From the NCBI GenBank assembly GCA_015059045.1, contig SVBD01000001.1, positions 1 through 64,000 of the forward strand: a stretch of 64,000 nucleotides of DNA. The letters run 5' to 3'. A program made the translations under genes and the position numbers. Source of the stretch: Erysipelotrichaceae bacterium. Its GTDB lineage: Bacteria; Bacillota_I; Bacilli_A; RFN20; CAG-449. The notes beneath the pieces were generated by a model that worked only from the letters and a program-made list of their open reading frames with translations, had not been told where the DNA came from and did not search any database. Position 1 is the first letter of the stretch; every line of letters begins with the position of its first letter. Shown here one piece after another: positions 51,615 to 61,427 of the stretch.

Positions 51615-53120
51615 ATGGATTTTATTATTAATTTACCTCTCATTACTATCATTTTAGGATTTGTATTAGCAGTACTTACATCTTTCCTAAATGAAAAAAT
51701 CTCTAGAATTTTAACCTTATGCTATGAAGTTATTGCAACTGCATTTGGAATCATTTTGACAATTTATACAATGGATAAAGGTTATATTGAATACCAATTA
51801 GGTCACTTAACCGCACCATTCTGTAACCAAATTAGATTTGGTCCATATGAAAGCTTATTAGCAACTCTAGTTCCTACAGTTATGTTCTTAGCAATTATTG
51901 CTGGAAAACTTCATACTAAAAGAGATATTGTTCAACAAAAAGAACATTCGTTCTATACTTTATTAAATTTAATTTTATTAGCGATTCTTTCTATCATTTA
52001 TACAGATGATATCTTTACAGGATTCGTATTCTTAGAAATCTTAACTTTAGGAAGTATTGGAATTACCATGATTAAAAATCATGGTCGTCAAATCGCTGCA
52101 GCTTTAAGATATATGATCTTTAACTTATTAGGTTCAGGATTATTCTTACTTGGTTGTATTTTCCTTTATGGTGAAACTGGCTATTTATCAATGTCTTATA
52201 TTCAAGATGTTGTTACTGATTTGTTTGCACAAGGAAAAGGTGATTTTGGTTTAGTTATTACATTTACTTTAATTGTCACTGGTTTAGGTATTAAATCAGG
52301 ATTATTCCCATTCTATTTCTGGATGGGTGATACATATGGAGGAAATACCACAACTGCAAGTAGTGTTCTTTCAGGCTTAATTTCAAAAGGATATATTATT
52401 TTAGCTATTAAAATGATTTATCGTGCATTTGGAATTGACAATGTTATGCAAACTGAACTTCTAAATGTATTATTTGTTTTAGGTGCTTGTGGTATGATCT
52501 TTGGATCTGTTACTGCAATTAAACAAAAAGTATTAAATAAGATGGTTTCTTATTCTTCGGCTGCTCAAATTGGATATATCTATTTAGGAATTGGTTTAGG
52601 TCCAGCTGGTTTAATTGCTGCAACATTCCACATTATGACTCACTCAATTTGTAAGTCCTTGTTATTTAGCTGTTCAAATAGATTAATTGATTGTTCTGGA
52701 AAGAAACGTAAGTTTGAAAACTTAAGAGGAGCAGGTCTTGTCGATAAAGTAGCAGGTGTTGGCTTTACAGTTGGTGCTTTATCAATGGTAGGATGTCCTT
52801 TCTTAGCAGGATTTGTCTCTAAATATTTATTTATTACTAATTCGATGGTAGATATTTCAACTCCATGGTTATTAATTAGAGCAATAATTACAGTAATTGC
52901 ATTATTAGGTTCAACTCTATTAAATACAATTTATTATTTAAGAACTGTAATTACAATTTACTCACCAGTTAAGAAAAATGAAGTTGAATTAGTTAGAAAT
53001 AAATATGATGTAGGATTTGTTGTTTCTACATGCTTATTTATCGCTTTAATTTTTGCATTAGGCTTATTCCCTTCAACAATAATTGAAATTATTGGTCAAG
53101 GAATAGGGCTATTAGGATAG
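51615..53120 (+). CDS. NuoL/M/N-like proton-conducting subunit 1
   Basis: A 501-residue protein with about 14 helices (Proton_antipo_M family). Key marks are FLEILTLGSIGITMIK with the TM5 Glu, then GLGIKSGLFPFYFWMGDTYGGNTTTAS, where the first Lys of the ion path is kept but the usual 'WLPxAHPxAPS' is changed to 'WMGDTYGGNTTTAS'. This is the most altered of the four large subunits. Fits MrpD/MbhH-type position after MrpC. Confidence 0.9.
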   Translation: MDFIINLPLITIILGFVLAVLTSFLNEKISRILTLCYEVIATAFGIILTIYTMDKGYIEYQLGHLTAPFCNQIRFGPYESLLATLVPTVMFLAIIAGKLHTKRDIVQQKEHSFYTLLNLILLAILSIIYTDDIFTGFVFLEILTLGSIGITMIKNHGRQIAAALRYMIFNLLGSGLFLLGCIFLYGETGYLSMSYIQDVVTDLFAQGKGDFGLVITFTLIVTGLGIKSGLFPFYFWMGDTYGGNTTTASSVLSGLISKGYIILAIKMIYRAFGIDNVMQTELLNVLFVLGACGMIFGSVTAIKQKVLNKMVSYSSAAQIGYIYLGIGLGPAGLIAATFHIMTHSICKSLLFSCSNRLIDCSGKKRKFENLRGAGLVDKVAGVGFTVGALSMVGCPFLAGFVSKYLFITNSMVDISTPWLLIRAIITVIALLGSTLLNTIYYLRTVITIYSPVKKNEVELVRNKYDVGFVVSTCLFIALIFALGLFPSTIIEIIGQGIGLLG

Positions 53121-53129
53121 GAGATAATT

Positions 53130-54590
53130 ATGGAAGTATTAATTTTAATCCCACTTATCCTTTGTATTGTTATGGGAATTTCTTTATATTTTGTTAAGTC
53201 AAATAAAAAGGTTTTAGATATTATGTTATTATCTACAACCGCTGTAACATTTATTTTGGCGTTTGTCTTATTATTCGTTAATCAACCTTTAAGACTTGGA
53301 TTATTCTCAATTACTAATGATCTAACAATTTTATTCAAAATTGATGAAATTGGTAAAATCTTTGGTGCTTTATTTGCATTTATTTGGTTTGTAGTTTCAA
53401 TTTTCTCAATTAAATATATGGATCATGAAGAAAATGTAAATAAATTCTATGCATACACAGTATTAACTCTTTCATTTATGATTGGTTTAGCTTATGCAGG
53501 AAATTTATTAACTATGTATTTAGTATTTGAATTAGTTACATTATCTTCAATGCCACTTGTTATGCATTCAAAAACAAAAGAATCAAAGAGTGCTGCATTA
53601 AAATATTTATTCTACTCATTAGGTGGTGGATTCTTAGGTTTAATTGCAGTAGTTGCAGGAATTCATTTTTCTAGTAACTTTGGTGAATTTGTTTTTGGTG
53701 GTTCTTTAAATACAATTTCTAGTAGTGCATTACCTTTTGTTCAAATTGCATTATTATGTGGATTAATTGGGTTTGGGGCTAAAGCTGGTGTATTCCCATT
53801 ACAAGCATGGCTTCCAACTGCTCACCCAGTTGCACCAAGTCCTGCTAGTGCTCTTTTATCTGGTGTAATTACTAAAGCTGGTGTAATTGTAATTATTAGA
53901 TTAGTTCTTTATACATTTGGTTACTCATTTATGAAGGGAACATATTTACAATATGTTTGGGAAACATTATTGTTGATTACAATTTTACTTGGTTCTACTT
54001 TAGCGTTATTACAAAAAACATTCAAAAGAAGACTTGCTTATTCGTCTATTTCACAACTATCTTATGTTTTACTTGGAATTTGTTCGTTAACTGAAGTAGG
54101 ATTCTATGGCTCAATTCTTCATGTATTATCTCACGCGATGATAAAAGTTGGATTATTCCTAGTTGCAGGTTATTTAATTCATGAATTTGAAATTCATAGC
54201 GTTGATGAAATGGAAGGACTTGGTAAGAAATCACCAATTACAATGTGGTGCTATACATTATTCTCAATTGCTTTAATTGGTGTTCCTCCAACTGGAGCAT
54301 TCTTCTCTAAATGGTATTTAGCTCTTGGATCATTAGAAAGTGGATTAACTTTCTTTGATTACTTTGGAGCGGTTGTATTACTTATTTCTGCAATATTAAC
54401 AGCAGTATACTTATTATCTATAAGCATTAAAGCATTCTTCCCTAAAGAGAAGAAAGAAGTTTCAAAAGTAAAAGAACCATTGTTAATGGTTATTCCTCTA
54501 ATTATTCTTGTAGTTGGAGTATTTGTAGTTGGTATCTTCTCAACTCAAATTATTGAAATATTCATTTCAAGTGTATGGGAGGTGTTATAG
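53130..54590 (+). CDS. NuoM/MrpD-like proton-conducting subunit 2
   Basis: A 486-residue polytopic subunit with the classical motif GFGAKAGVFPLQAWLPTAHPVAPSPASALLSGVITKAG and the TM5 Glu in LVFELVTLSSMPLV. It is the most canonical MrpD/NuoM-like member of the four. The gene overlaps no neighbour, but the next ribosome site lies inside its last codons. Confidence 0.92.
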   Translation: MEVLILIPLILCIVMGISLYFVKSNKKVLDIMLLSTTAVTFILAFVLLFVNQPLRLGLFSITNDLTILFKIDEIGKIFGALFAFIWFVVSIFSIKYMDHEENVNKFYAYTVLTLSFMIGLAYAGNLLTMYLVFELVTLSSMPLVMHSKTKESKSAALKYLFYSLGGGFLGLIAVVAGIHFSSNFGEFVFGGSLNTISSSALPFVQIALLCGLIGFGAKAGVFPLQAWLPTAHPVAPSPASALLSGVITKAGVIVIIRLVLYTFGYSFMKGTYLQYVWETLLLITILLGSTLALLQKTFKRRLAYSSISQLSYVLLGICSLTEVGFYGSILHVLSHAMIKVGLFLVAGYLIHEFEIHSVDEMEGLGKKSPITMWCYTLFSIALIGVPPTGAFFSKWYLALGSLESGLTFFDYFGAVVLLISAILTAVYLLSISIKAFFPKEKKEVSKVKEPLLMVIPLIILVVGVFVVGIFSTQIIEIFISSVWEVL

Positions 54591-54591
54591 T

Positions 54592-56046
54592 ATGCCAAGT
54601 TGGATTTTATTAATTATTGCTTTCTTACCAATTGTTGGTGGAGCATTAATTGGATTAATTAAAAATAATTTTAAATTAACAAAAATATTATCTTACGTAG
54701 TTGTAATATTAACTTCAATTGCAACTTGGTTAGCAATTTTCTTAATTAAAGAAGATAAATTCTTAATTTTAGAAATTGTGAAAAATTATGAAATTTGTTT
54801 AAAATTTGATAATTTTGGTAAAGTTTTTGCGGGAATGGTTTCAATTCTTTGGCCTCTTGCTTTGATGTATTCATTTGGATATATGAAACACGATGCTAGA
54901 AAACAAACATACAATATGTTCTATGTTATGACATTTGGTGTTGTTCTTGGTTTAGCGTTCTCTGAAAACTTATTAACAATGTTCTGTTTCTATGAAATGT
55001 TGACATTTATCACATTACCATTAATTGTTCATCCTGCTACTTCAGAAGCTAGAAAAGCAGGTAGATTCTACCTTTACTTCTCATTATCTGGATCAAGTTT
55101 ATCTTTAGTAGGTATGATTCTTATTACCTCATTCTTAGGAACAAATAGTTTTGAATTAGCATTTGGATCTACTGCATCGGCAAATATGTTATTCCAAATG
55201 GGTTACTTATTATGTTTCTTCGGATTTGGTGTAAAGAGTGCAATTTTCCCACTTCATTTCTGGTTACCAATGGCGGGTGCTGCGCCAACTCCAACAACAG
55301 CGTTATTACATGCCGTTGCAGTTGTTAAAGCAGGTTTATTTGCATTATTAAGAGTTACATTCTATAATCGTGGTGCTTACTTTGTTGCGGGAACAGCAAT
55401 TCAATATGTTGTTATGATTATTGCTTGTGTGACTATTATTTATGGTTCTGCAAAAGCATTAAAAGAACAACATTTAAAACGTAGATTCGCTTATTCTACT
55501 ATTTCAAATTTATCTTATATTGTTTTAGCATTATCCTTTATGAATTATATTGGTTTAATTGCTGCATTAGTTCATCTAGTAATGCACTCTGTTACAAAGA
55601 TTTGCCTATTCTTTGTATGTGGTGAAGTTATTGAAAATTCTGAAGCTAAATATGTCTATCAATTAGATGGATTCGCTAAAAAAATGCCTTTAACATTTGT
55701 TGCTTATACTTTAGCAGCTTGTTCTATTACTGGTGTTCCTCTATTTGCAGGATTCGTTTCTAAATATTATATCATTTCTGCGGGATTAGAATTAGGTAAT
55801 GTTTTCTCATTAATTGGAGTAATCTGTTTGATTTTATCTGCAATTATGACTGCAGTTTATTCGCTACAAATTTCATTTAAAGCATTTGTAAATAAACCAA
55901 ATCAACTTGGTGAAGAAGTTTATAAGCGCGCAAATGAAAAGAGTAAAGAAATGTTAATTCCAATTTGCGTATTTGCAATAGTCTGTGTAATTCTTGGTGT
56001 TAGTTCAACATGGTTTGTTGACTTACTAATGAATCTGTTTAATTAA
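54592..56046 (+). CDS. NuoM/MrpD-like proton-conducting subunit 3
   Basis: A 484-residue subunit with the motif GVKSAIFPLHFWLPMAGAAP, then TPTTALLHAVAVVKAG, and CFYEMLTFITLPLIVH carrying the TM5 Glu. Start set at ATG 54592 after GGGAGGTG; a longer in-frame extension overlaps subunit 2 and has no support. A large cytoplasmic loop precedes the last helix. Confidence 0.92.
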   Translation: MPSWILLIIAFLPIVGGALIGLIKNNFKLTKILSYVVVILTSIATWLAIFLIKEDKFLILEIVKNYEICLKFDNFGKVFAGMVSILWPLALMYSFGYMKHDARKQTYNMFYVMTFGVVLGLAFSENLLTMFCFYEMLTFITLPLIVHPATSEARKAGRFYLYFSLSGSSLSLVGMILITSFLGTNSFELAFGSTASANMLFQMGYLLCFFGFGVKSAIFPLHFWLPMAGAAPTPTTALLHAVAVVKAGLFALLRVTFYNRGAYFVAGTAIQYVVMIIACVTIIYGSAKALKEQHLKRRFAYSTISNLSYIVLALSFMNYIGLIAALVHLVMHSVTKICLFFVCGEVIENSEAKYVYQLDGFAKKMPLTFVAYTLAACSITGVPLFAGFVSKYYIISAGLELGNVFSLIGVICLILSAIMTAVYSLQISFKAFVNKPNQLGEEVYKRANEKSKEMLIPICVFAIVCVILGVSSTWFVDLLMNLFN

Positions 56047-56059
56047 AGGGGGTAGAAAT

Positions 56060-58075
56060 ATGAATTTATTTTTAGTTTTATTCTTAGTTTTATTCCCTCT
56101 ATTAGGTGGAGTATTAGTATGGTTCTTAGGTAATAAATTACCTAAATTTAGAGAAGTCTTTGCAATAAGTGTTAATGCTTTAGAATTAATCGCAATGATT
56201 TTATTGATTGTATTTAATATAGGAAGCTCATCTTTAATCACATTAGATAAAATTTGTGGTATTGGATTAAGTTTTAAAGTTGGAACCTTTAATTTAATTT
56301 ACGGTTTCTTGTCTGTATTTCTTTGGATGGTAACAATTACTTTCTCAAAAGAATACATGCATCATTACCAAAATAAAGGAAGATATTACTTCTTCTATTT
56401 ATTAACTTTAAGTGGTGTAATGGGAGTTTTCTTATCTGGAGATTTCATGACAACATTCATCTTCTTTGAAATTATGTCATTCTGTTCTTATCCATTAATC
56501 ATTCATGATGAAAAAGAAGAAAGTAAAAAAGCTGGTTTAACATATTTATCAATTGCTGTTATTTCCGGTATGATTCTATTAATGGGCTTATTTATTTTAT
56601 ACGCTCAACTTGGAACACTTAACTTTGATTTAATTAAATCATTAACTCAAGGTCAACCACTAACTCTTCCAGTATTTGTCGGTGGCTTATTAGTATTTAT
56701 TGGATTTGGTGCAAAGGCGGGTATGTATCCACTTCATATTTGGTTACCAAAAGCTCACGCAGTTGCTCCTGCTCCTGCTAGTGCACTTTTATCAGGTATT
56801 ATGACAAAGACTGGTGTCTTTGGAATTATTGTTCTTTGTAGTAATCTATTCTTCACTAGTGAACAATTTGCAACTATTTTATTGGTTATTGCTTTAATTA
56901 CCATGGTTCTTGGAGCAGTATTAGCGTTATTTAGTGTTAACTTAAAAAGAACTCTTGCTTGTTCTTCAATGTCACAAATTGGTTTTATACTAACTGGTTT
57001 AGCATTTATGTTATTACTTGGTGAACATGGAACATTAGGTGGATTAGGTGCTTTCTTACACATGATCAACCACTCATTTATTAAGTTAGTCTTATTTATG
57101 TGTGCGGGTGTAGTTGTAATGAACTTACATGCATTAAACTTAAATGATATTCAAGGATTTGGCCGCAAGAAACCACTTCTTCTAGTATGTTTCTTAATTG
57201 GTGCTTTAGGTATTATGGGTATTCCTTTCTTTAATGGTTACGTATCTAAAACAATGATTCATGAAGCGATCGTTGAATATATTGTTCATCATCACTTAGA
57301 AGGTGGAATGCTATTCTTATTTAAATCAATTGAGTACTTATTCTTATTCTCAGGTGGATTAACAATTGCTTATATGCTTAAATTATTTGTTTGTCTATTT
57401 GTTGAAAAACATCCAACTAGACAAGAAGAATTTGATAATATGAAGAATTATTTATCTCCATTAAGTAAAGGTTTATTAATTCTTTCTTGTATTATGATTC
57501 CTGCAATTGGTATTTTACCAAATATGGTTCCACTTGCTTTAATTAATCATGCAAGCGAATTCTTTGGAGTTCATCATTTAGATCATAGTATCGCTTTCTT
57601 TAGTTGGACTAATTTAAAAGGTTCATTAATCTCTATTGCAATTGGTATTGCAGTATACTTCTTACTAGTAAGATTAGTATTTGAAAGTAAGAAACATGAG
57701 TATAAGGATTTATATCCAAGAGTATTAGATTTAGAAACTCTAGTGTATATTCCACTTCTAAAAGGTTTCTTCTATATGCTTGCTTATATTTTAAGAGTAT
57801 TAGATTTATTCTTAGATGCAGTAGTTGCATTACTTAGAAAAACTGTTCTTAAATCTCATTCATACCATTTTGAGAAACATTCTCTTGCATATAGATTTGG
57901 TAATATGATTGATAAAAAGAAAGATGATGAATCACATAAATATGCAGAAAAAGCAGATCAAATGTATAATGCAGTATTTATGGCTCAAAGAAATTTATCT
58001 AACTCATTCACATTTACTTTATCAATGTTGTGTCTAGGTATAATTATCATTATCACATTTGTATTAATTTTCTAA
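56060..58075 (+). CDS. NuoL/MrpA-like proton-conducting subunit 4
   Basis: A 671-residue subunit, the longest of the four. Core motif GFGAKAGMYPLHIWLPKAHA, then PAPASALLSGIMTKTG, with TM5 Glu in FFEIMSFCSYPLII. After the 14-helix core come extra helices and a long cytoplasmic segment (about 570-640), then a final helix, resembling the lateral-helix extension of NuoL/HyfB-type subunits. Last gene of the operon; ends in a terminator with a UUCG loop. No hydrogenase, ferredoxin or quinone-binding module is encoded here. Confidence 0.92.
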   Translation: MNLFLVLFLVLFPLLGGVLVWFLGNKLPKFREVFAISVNALELIAMILLIVFNIGSSSLITLDKICGIGLSFKVGTFNLIYGFLSVFLWMVTITFSKEYMHHYQNKGRYYFFYLLTLSGVMGVFLSGDFMTTFIFFEIMSFCSYPLIIHDEKEESKKAGLTYLSIAVISGMILLMGLFILYAQLGTLNFDLIKSLTQGQPLTLPVFVGGLLVFIGFGAKAGMYPLHIWLPKAHAVAPAPASALLSGIMTKTGVFGIIVLCSNLFFTSEQFATILLVIALITMVLGAVLALFSVNLKRTLACSSMSQIGFILTGLAFMLLLGEHGTLGGLGAFLHMINHSFIKLVLFMCAGVVVMNLHALNLNDIQGFGRKKPLLLVCFLIGALGIMGIPFFNGYVSKTMIHEAIVEYIVHHHLEGGMLFLFKSIEYLFLFSGGLTIAYMLKLFVCLFVEKHPTRQEEFDNMKNYLSPLSKGLLILSCIMIPAIGILPNMVPLALINHASEFFGVHHLDHSIAFFSWTNLKGSLISIAIGIAVYFLLVRLVFESKKHEYKDLYPRVLDLETLVYIPLLKGFFYMLAYILRVLDLFLDAVVALLRKTVLKSHSYHFEKHSLAYRFGNMIDKKKDDESHKYAEKADQMYNAVFMAQRNLSNSFTFTLSMLCLGIIIIITFVLIF

Positions 58076-58100
58076 AAAGGTGCTTCGGCATCTTTTTTTT
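58076..58100 (+). terminator. Antiporter operon terminator with UUCG tetraloop
   Basis: AGGTGC (58078-58083) and GCATCT (58088-58093) close a TTCG tetraloop, followed by eight T. Confidence 0.9.
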
Positions 58101-58165
58101 GACCTAAAAAAATAAAGTATAAATTTTATGAATTATTTGATAAGATATATAAAGAGGTGTAAAAG

Positions 58166-59734
58166 ATGAAATTATTTAAATTATTTAAAATAATTTTTAT
58201 TACTTGTATATCATTAATCCTCACTAGTTGCGGATTAATTGGTTTTGATAATTCAAGTATGGATTCGTCTTTTAATATTGAGGACTTAGGCGATTATGCG
58301 GGTCACAATATTACACTTTCAATGATTAATCAAGCTAGTGATATTAAAACTTTAGATTCTACAGGTGAACAAAACATTTTAGTTTTACCAGTTACTTTTA
58401 AAGATTATCCATTAAAATTAATGGGGTTAGAAGAAGAAATTGTTATTTCTAACATTAATAAAGCATTTTTTGGAGAAACAAATCAAACTGGATTTGAATC
58501 AGTTAGATCATATTATAAAAAATCAAGTTATGATAAATTAATTTTAAATGGAGAAGTCGCTCCACTTTTTACATTAGATTTAACATTAAAAGAAGTTGTA
58601 AAATATAAATCAAATTCTGATTATTTTGATCCTTCTTATGTTGTTTTAGAAAAAGCTTGTGAAAATTTTAAAGCTAATTATAAAGGTGATATTAGTAAAT
58701 TTGATTTGGATAAAGATGGATATTTTGATGCTGTATGGGTAATGTATATTAACCCATATGTTGATGATGACACAACTAGTTGGTATAAACTTTATGATAA
58801 GAATTTTTATAATTCAAGTTATTATAATGAGGTACAAGAATTACTTTGGGCATATACATATTGGGACTTTACTACAAAAGCAAATGTAAACTCTCTTCAA
58901 CCTTTTGCTTATTGTTTTGCTTCGTATAGTTTTTTATGGGATAAAGCATATTATGATGCAGATGGTAATAAATTAGTTGATTCCCATACAATTATTCATG
59001 AAACAGGCCATTTATTAGGTTTAGATGATTATTATAACTATGATTATGAACAAAATATAACCGCGCCAATTGGAGCAATTGATATGATGGATAATAATGT
59101 TGGCGATCACAATTCATATTCTAAATATCTATTAGAATGGCTAGAACCACAAATTGTTAAAAACGAAGGAACATATCATTTAGAACCACTTGGAAAAAGT
59201 CCAATGTGCTTATTAATTCCTGCGAGAATTGAAGAATTTAGTAATTCACCTTTTAATGAATATTTATTAATAGAATATTACACACCAGATTATTTAAATA
59301 AAAATGATTCATTAGATAAATATGATAATGGCATTATAATGCCAAATGAAAATGGAGTAAGAGTATATCATATAGATTCTCGTTTAGGACTTTTTGAATG
59401 GTCATTACTTAGAAATGAATTTGTTTATAAAGGATTTACAAATCAATATGTTAATACTGAAAATAAATATGTAAGTATTGCAACAAGTAATACTCCTTCA
59501 TATTCTGCTTCTGGTTATAGATTAATTACTTTATTATCATCATTTAAAAATACAAATAAAGCATATTATTATCAAGATCGAGTCAATAATATGGCGGACT
59601 CTCGTGATTTATATAAAGAAGGCGACACGATTAGTAAATATACTTTTAACTCAAATAATTCATTGAATTATAGTATAACTTTTACAAATATGAATAACGA
59701 AGGAGTAGATGTAGTTATTACATCTAATAATTAA
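58166..59734 (+). CDS. M6-like zinc metalloprotease lipoprotein
   Basis: A 522-residue exported lipoprotein (lipobox LTSC, lipid Cys22). The region from about 70 (NILVLPVTFKDYP) to 300 fits M6-type (immune inhibitor A-like) proteases, with the zinc motif HETGHLLGLDDYY (H278, E279, H282, then Asp) and an acidic DLDKDGYFDAVW segment likely to bind Ca2+. The C-terminal third is beta-rich. Likely degrades extracellular proteins. An AAAGAGGTG site precedes the ATG; two bases after its stop begins a LytTR regulator. Confidence 0.88.
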   Translation: MKLFKLFKIIFITCISLILTSCGLIGFDNSSMDSSFNIEDLGDYAGHNITLSMINQASDIKTLDSTGEQNILVLPVTFKDYPLKLMGLEEEIVISNINKAFFGETNQTGFESVRSYYKKSSYDKLILNGEVAPLFTLDLTLKEVVKYKSNSDYFDPSYVVLEKACENFKANYKGDISKFDLDKDGYFDAVWVMYINPYVDDDTTSWYKLYDKNFYNSSYYNEVQELLWAYTYWDFTTKANVNSLQPFAYCFASYSFLWDKAYYDADGNKLVDSHTIIHETGHLLGLDDYYNYDYEQNITAPIGAIDMMDNNVGDHNSYSKYLLEWLEPQIVKNEGTYHLEPLGKSPMCLLIPARIEEFSNSPFNEYLLIEYYTPDYLNKNDSLDKYDNGIIMPNENGVRVYHIDSRLGLFEWSLLRNEFVYKGFTNQYVNTENKYVSIATSNTPSYSASGYRLITLLSSFKNTNKAYYYQDRVNNMADSRDLYKEGDTISKYTFNSNNSLNYSITFTNMNNEGVDVVITSNN

Positions 59735-59736
59735 AT

Positions 59737-60456
59737 ATGATTACAGTAGGTATATTTGGAATTAATGATGATCAAAATAAGATTGTCTCTAGAATGATTA
59801 AAAAATATTTTAAAGATAAAGAAACTTTAAAAATAGACTTTTCAAGTGATTCAAATAAGTTTTTAGACACGATTGAAAAAAATGGTGCTTTTGATATTGT
59901 AGTTATTGATTTAGATTATTCTAGAATAAATGGATTAAATATTGCTTCAGAAGTTTCTAAACGAAATGAAAATTCTTATATCATCCTTTTATCAAAAAGT
60001 AAACAAGATGCTTATGAAGGTATTAAAATTGGTGTAATTGATTATATTTTAAAACCTATTATTGATGAAGAATTTGTCACTTCAATAGAAAAAGCTTATA
60101 AATTAATCATTAGTGAAAATGTAAAATATTTAAAATACAAAACATCGGATGGATATAAAAGGATTAACATAAATAACATTATTTATGTTGAGGCTGAAAA
60201 ACATTATCAACATATATATCTAAAAAATAATAAGAAAGTTACAATCCGTTCGACGATTAAAAAATTGGAAGAAGAATTATCATCACTTACTAATCAATTT
60301 GTAAAAACTCATAGCTCATTTTTAGTTAATATTGATTTTATTAAAGAAATTAATAAGTATATCATTATTTTAACTAATACAAATATTGTACCAATTTCTA
60401 AAAATTTAAAGAGTGGAGTAAAAGCTAAAATTAATCAATATTATTCGAAAAATTAA
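59737..60456 (+). CDS. LytTR-family response regulator
   Basis: A 239-residue regulator. Receiver domain 1-120 with phosphoacceptor D58 (VVIDLDYSRINGL) and LKPI carrying the conserved Lys; LytTR DNA-binding domain 128-235 (INNIIYVEAEKHYQHIYLKN, then FVKTHSSFLVNIDFIKEI). No histidine kinase is encoded beside it. It follows the protease by two bases, so the protease and regulator share a transcript. A 21 bp direct repeat typical of LytTR binding sites lies just downstream. Confidence 0.9.
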   Translation: MITVGIFGINDDQNKIVSRMIKKYFKDKETLKIDFSSDSNKFLDTIEKNGAFDIVVIDLDYSRINGLNIASEVSKRNENSYIILLSKSKQDAYEGIKIGVIDYILKPIIDEEFVTSIEKAYKLIISENVKYLKYKTSDGYKRININNIIYVEAEKHYQHIYLKNNKKVTIRSTIKKLEEELSSLTNQFVKTHSSFLVNIDFIKEINKYIIILTNTNIVPISKNLKSGVKAKINQYYSKN

Positions 60457-60478
60457 ATTTAAACCGCTTACAATGACT

Positions 60479-60508
60479 ATTTGTGCCTAAAAATTACCTA
60501 ATTATGCC
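60479..60508 (+). promoter_or_regulatory. Direct repeat, putative LytTR binding site
   Basis: TTTGTGCC (60480-60487) and ATTATGCC (60501-60508) are in direct orientation 21 bp apart, two helical turns, as in LytTR-type binding sites. They lie right after the LytTR gene and upstream of -10-like boxes. Confidence 0.4.
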
Positions 60509-60723
60509 AAAGCACTTTTTAACAAATATATTTTGAATATATTTAAGTTATCAGTTGTTTCCCAATGCTTCGTAGAACAATTGATTTGCGTTTAGTATAG
60601 TTTAAAACGTAGAATTCTAATACTAAATGTATGGCTAACGTCTATAGCTTATATTTGGTAACGCGCTTTCAAATTTTAGGGTTTTATTGTTTTTGCTAAT
60701 TAGGTGCATAATTGATTCAAAAA

Positions 60724-60750
60724 ATGTCATCGTCGTGATGATATTTTTTT
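60724..60750 (+). terminator. Terminator in the 60.5 kb gap
   Basis: ATGTCATC pairs with GATGATAT across a small loop (one GU pair), followed by a long T run. It closes whatever transcript crosses the gap and insulates the HAD gene. Confidence 0.7.
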
Positions 60751-60782
60751 TATTTTTTGGTATGATAATTAAAGGTGATTAT

Positions 60783-61427
60783 ATGAAATATAAAAATATC
60801 GTTTTTGATTTTAATGGAACTATAATTAATGATGTTGATTTATGTATTAATTTACTTAATGAAATGTTAGTTATGAAAAATCATCAAGAAGTAAGAAGAG
60901 AAGATTACTTCGATATTTTTACATTTCCTATAATTGAATATTATAAAAAAGCTGGATTTGATTTTGTTGGCTATACTTTTGAAGAATTAGCTACCTATTT
61001 TATTAATAAATATCAAACGGCTAGCTATGAAGTAAATTTATATGATAATGTCATTGATTTGTTTAGACTACTAAGAAATAAAGGTATTAATTTATATATT
61101 TTAAGTGCTAGTCAAAAAGAAAATTTGATGAAACAAGTAATTCATTTTAATATTGATAAATATTTTAATGATGTTTTAGGAATTGATAATATTTATGCAA
61201 AAAGTAAATTAGACATTGCAAAAGCTTATTTTATAGAACATGATATTAATTCTAAAGATACTTTATTTATAGGTGATACATTACATGATTATGAAGTGTC
61301 TAAAGAATTAGGTTGTGATTGCATTTTAATGAGTTTAGGACATCAAAGTAAGAAGGTCCTATCAAAGTCCAATAATATGATTTTAGACTCATATAAGGAA
61401 TTAATTGATTATTTATGCTTAGATTAG
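60783..61427 (+). CDS. HAD family hydrolase with DFNGT motif
   Basis: A 214-residue HAD-IA protein. Motif I reads DFNGT (D9, N11) where phosphatases normally have DxDGT, so the acid/base Asp is replaced by Asn. Motif II LSAS, Lys near KSKLDIA, and motif IV LFIGDTLHDYE are kept. It may still be a phosphatase of altered rate or substrate. Start set at ATG 60783 after AAAGGTGATT; a long upstream extension has no ribosome site. Overlaps the next HAD gene by 13 bases. Confidence 0.85.
   Translation: MKYKNIVFDFNGTIINDVDLCINLLNEMLVMKNHQEVRREDYFDIFTFPIIEYYKKAGFDFVGYTFEELATYFINKYQTASYEVNLYDNVIDLFRLLRNKGINLYILSASQKENLMKQVIHFNIDKYFNDVLGIDNIYAKSKLDIAKAYFIEHDINSKDTLFIGDTLHDYEVSKELGCDCILMSLGHQSKKVLSKSNNMILDSYKELIDYLCLD

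Larger units (their letters stand above)
60457..60782 (+). other. Non-coding region with a possible LytTR-controlled RNA
   Basis: A 326 bp gap without a supported gene. It holds a direct repeat (60479-60508), AT-rich -10-like boxes (TATATT at 60527 and 60538), a stem TTTAGTAT/ATACTAAA within about 60594-60640, and a terminator-like hairpin at 60724-60750. It could be the 3' untranslated part of the LytTR gene or an independent small RNA. No known RNA family is recognised. Confidence 0.4.

Noticed and set aside
54529-54591. N-terminal extension of antiporter subunit 3
   Set aside because: It overlaps the end of subunit 2 in another frame, and GGGAGGTG points to ATG 54592.
48902-58075. Complex I or a membrane-bound hydrogenase
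   Set aside because: Only the membrane ion-translocating subunits are present; no NuoB/C/D/I-like or hydrogenase subunit is encoded in the window.
60687-60782. N-terminal extension of the first HAD gene
   Set aside because: It runs through a terminator, and the motif-bearing start at 60783 has a strong ribosome site.
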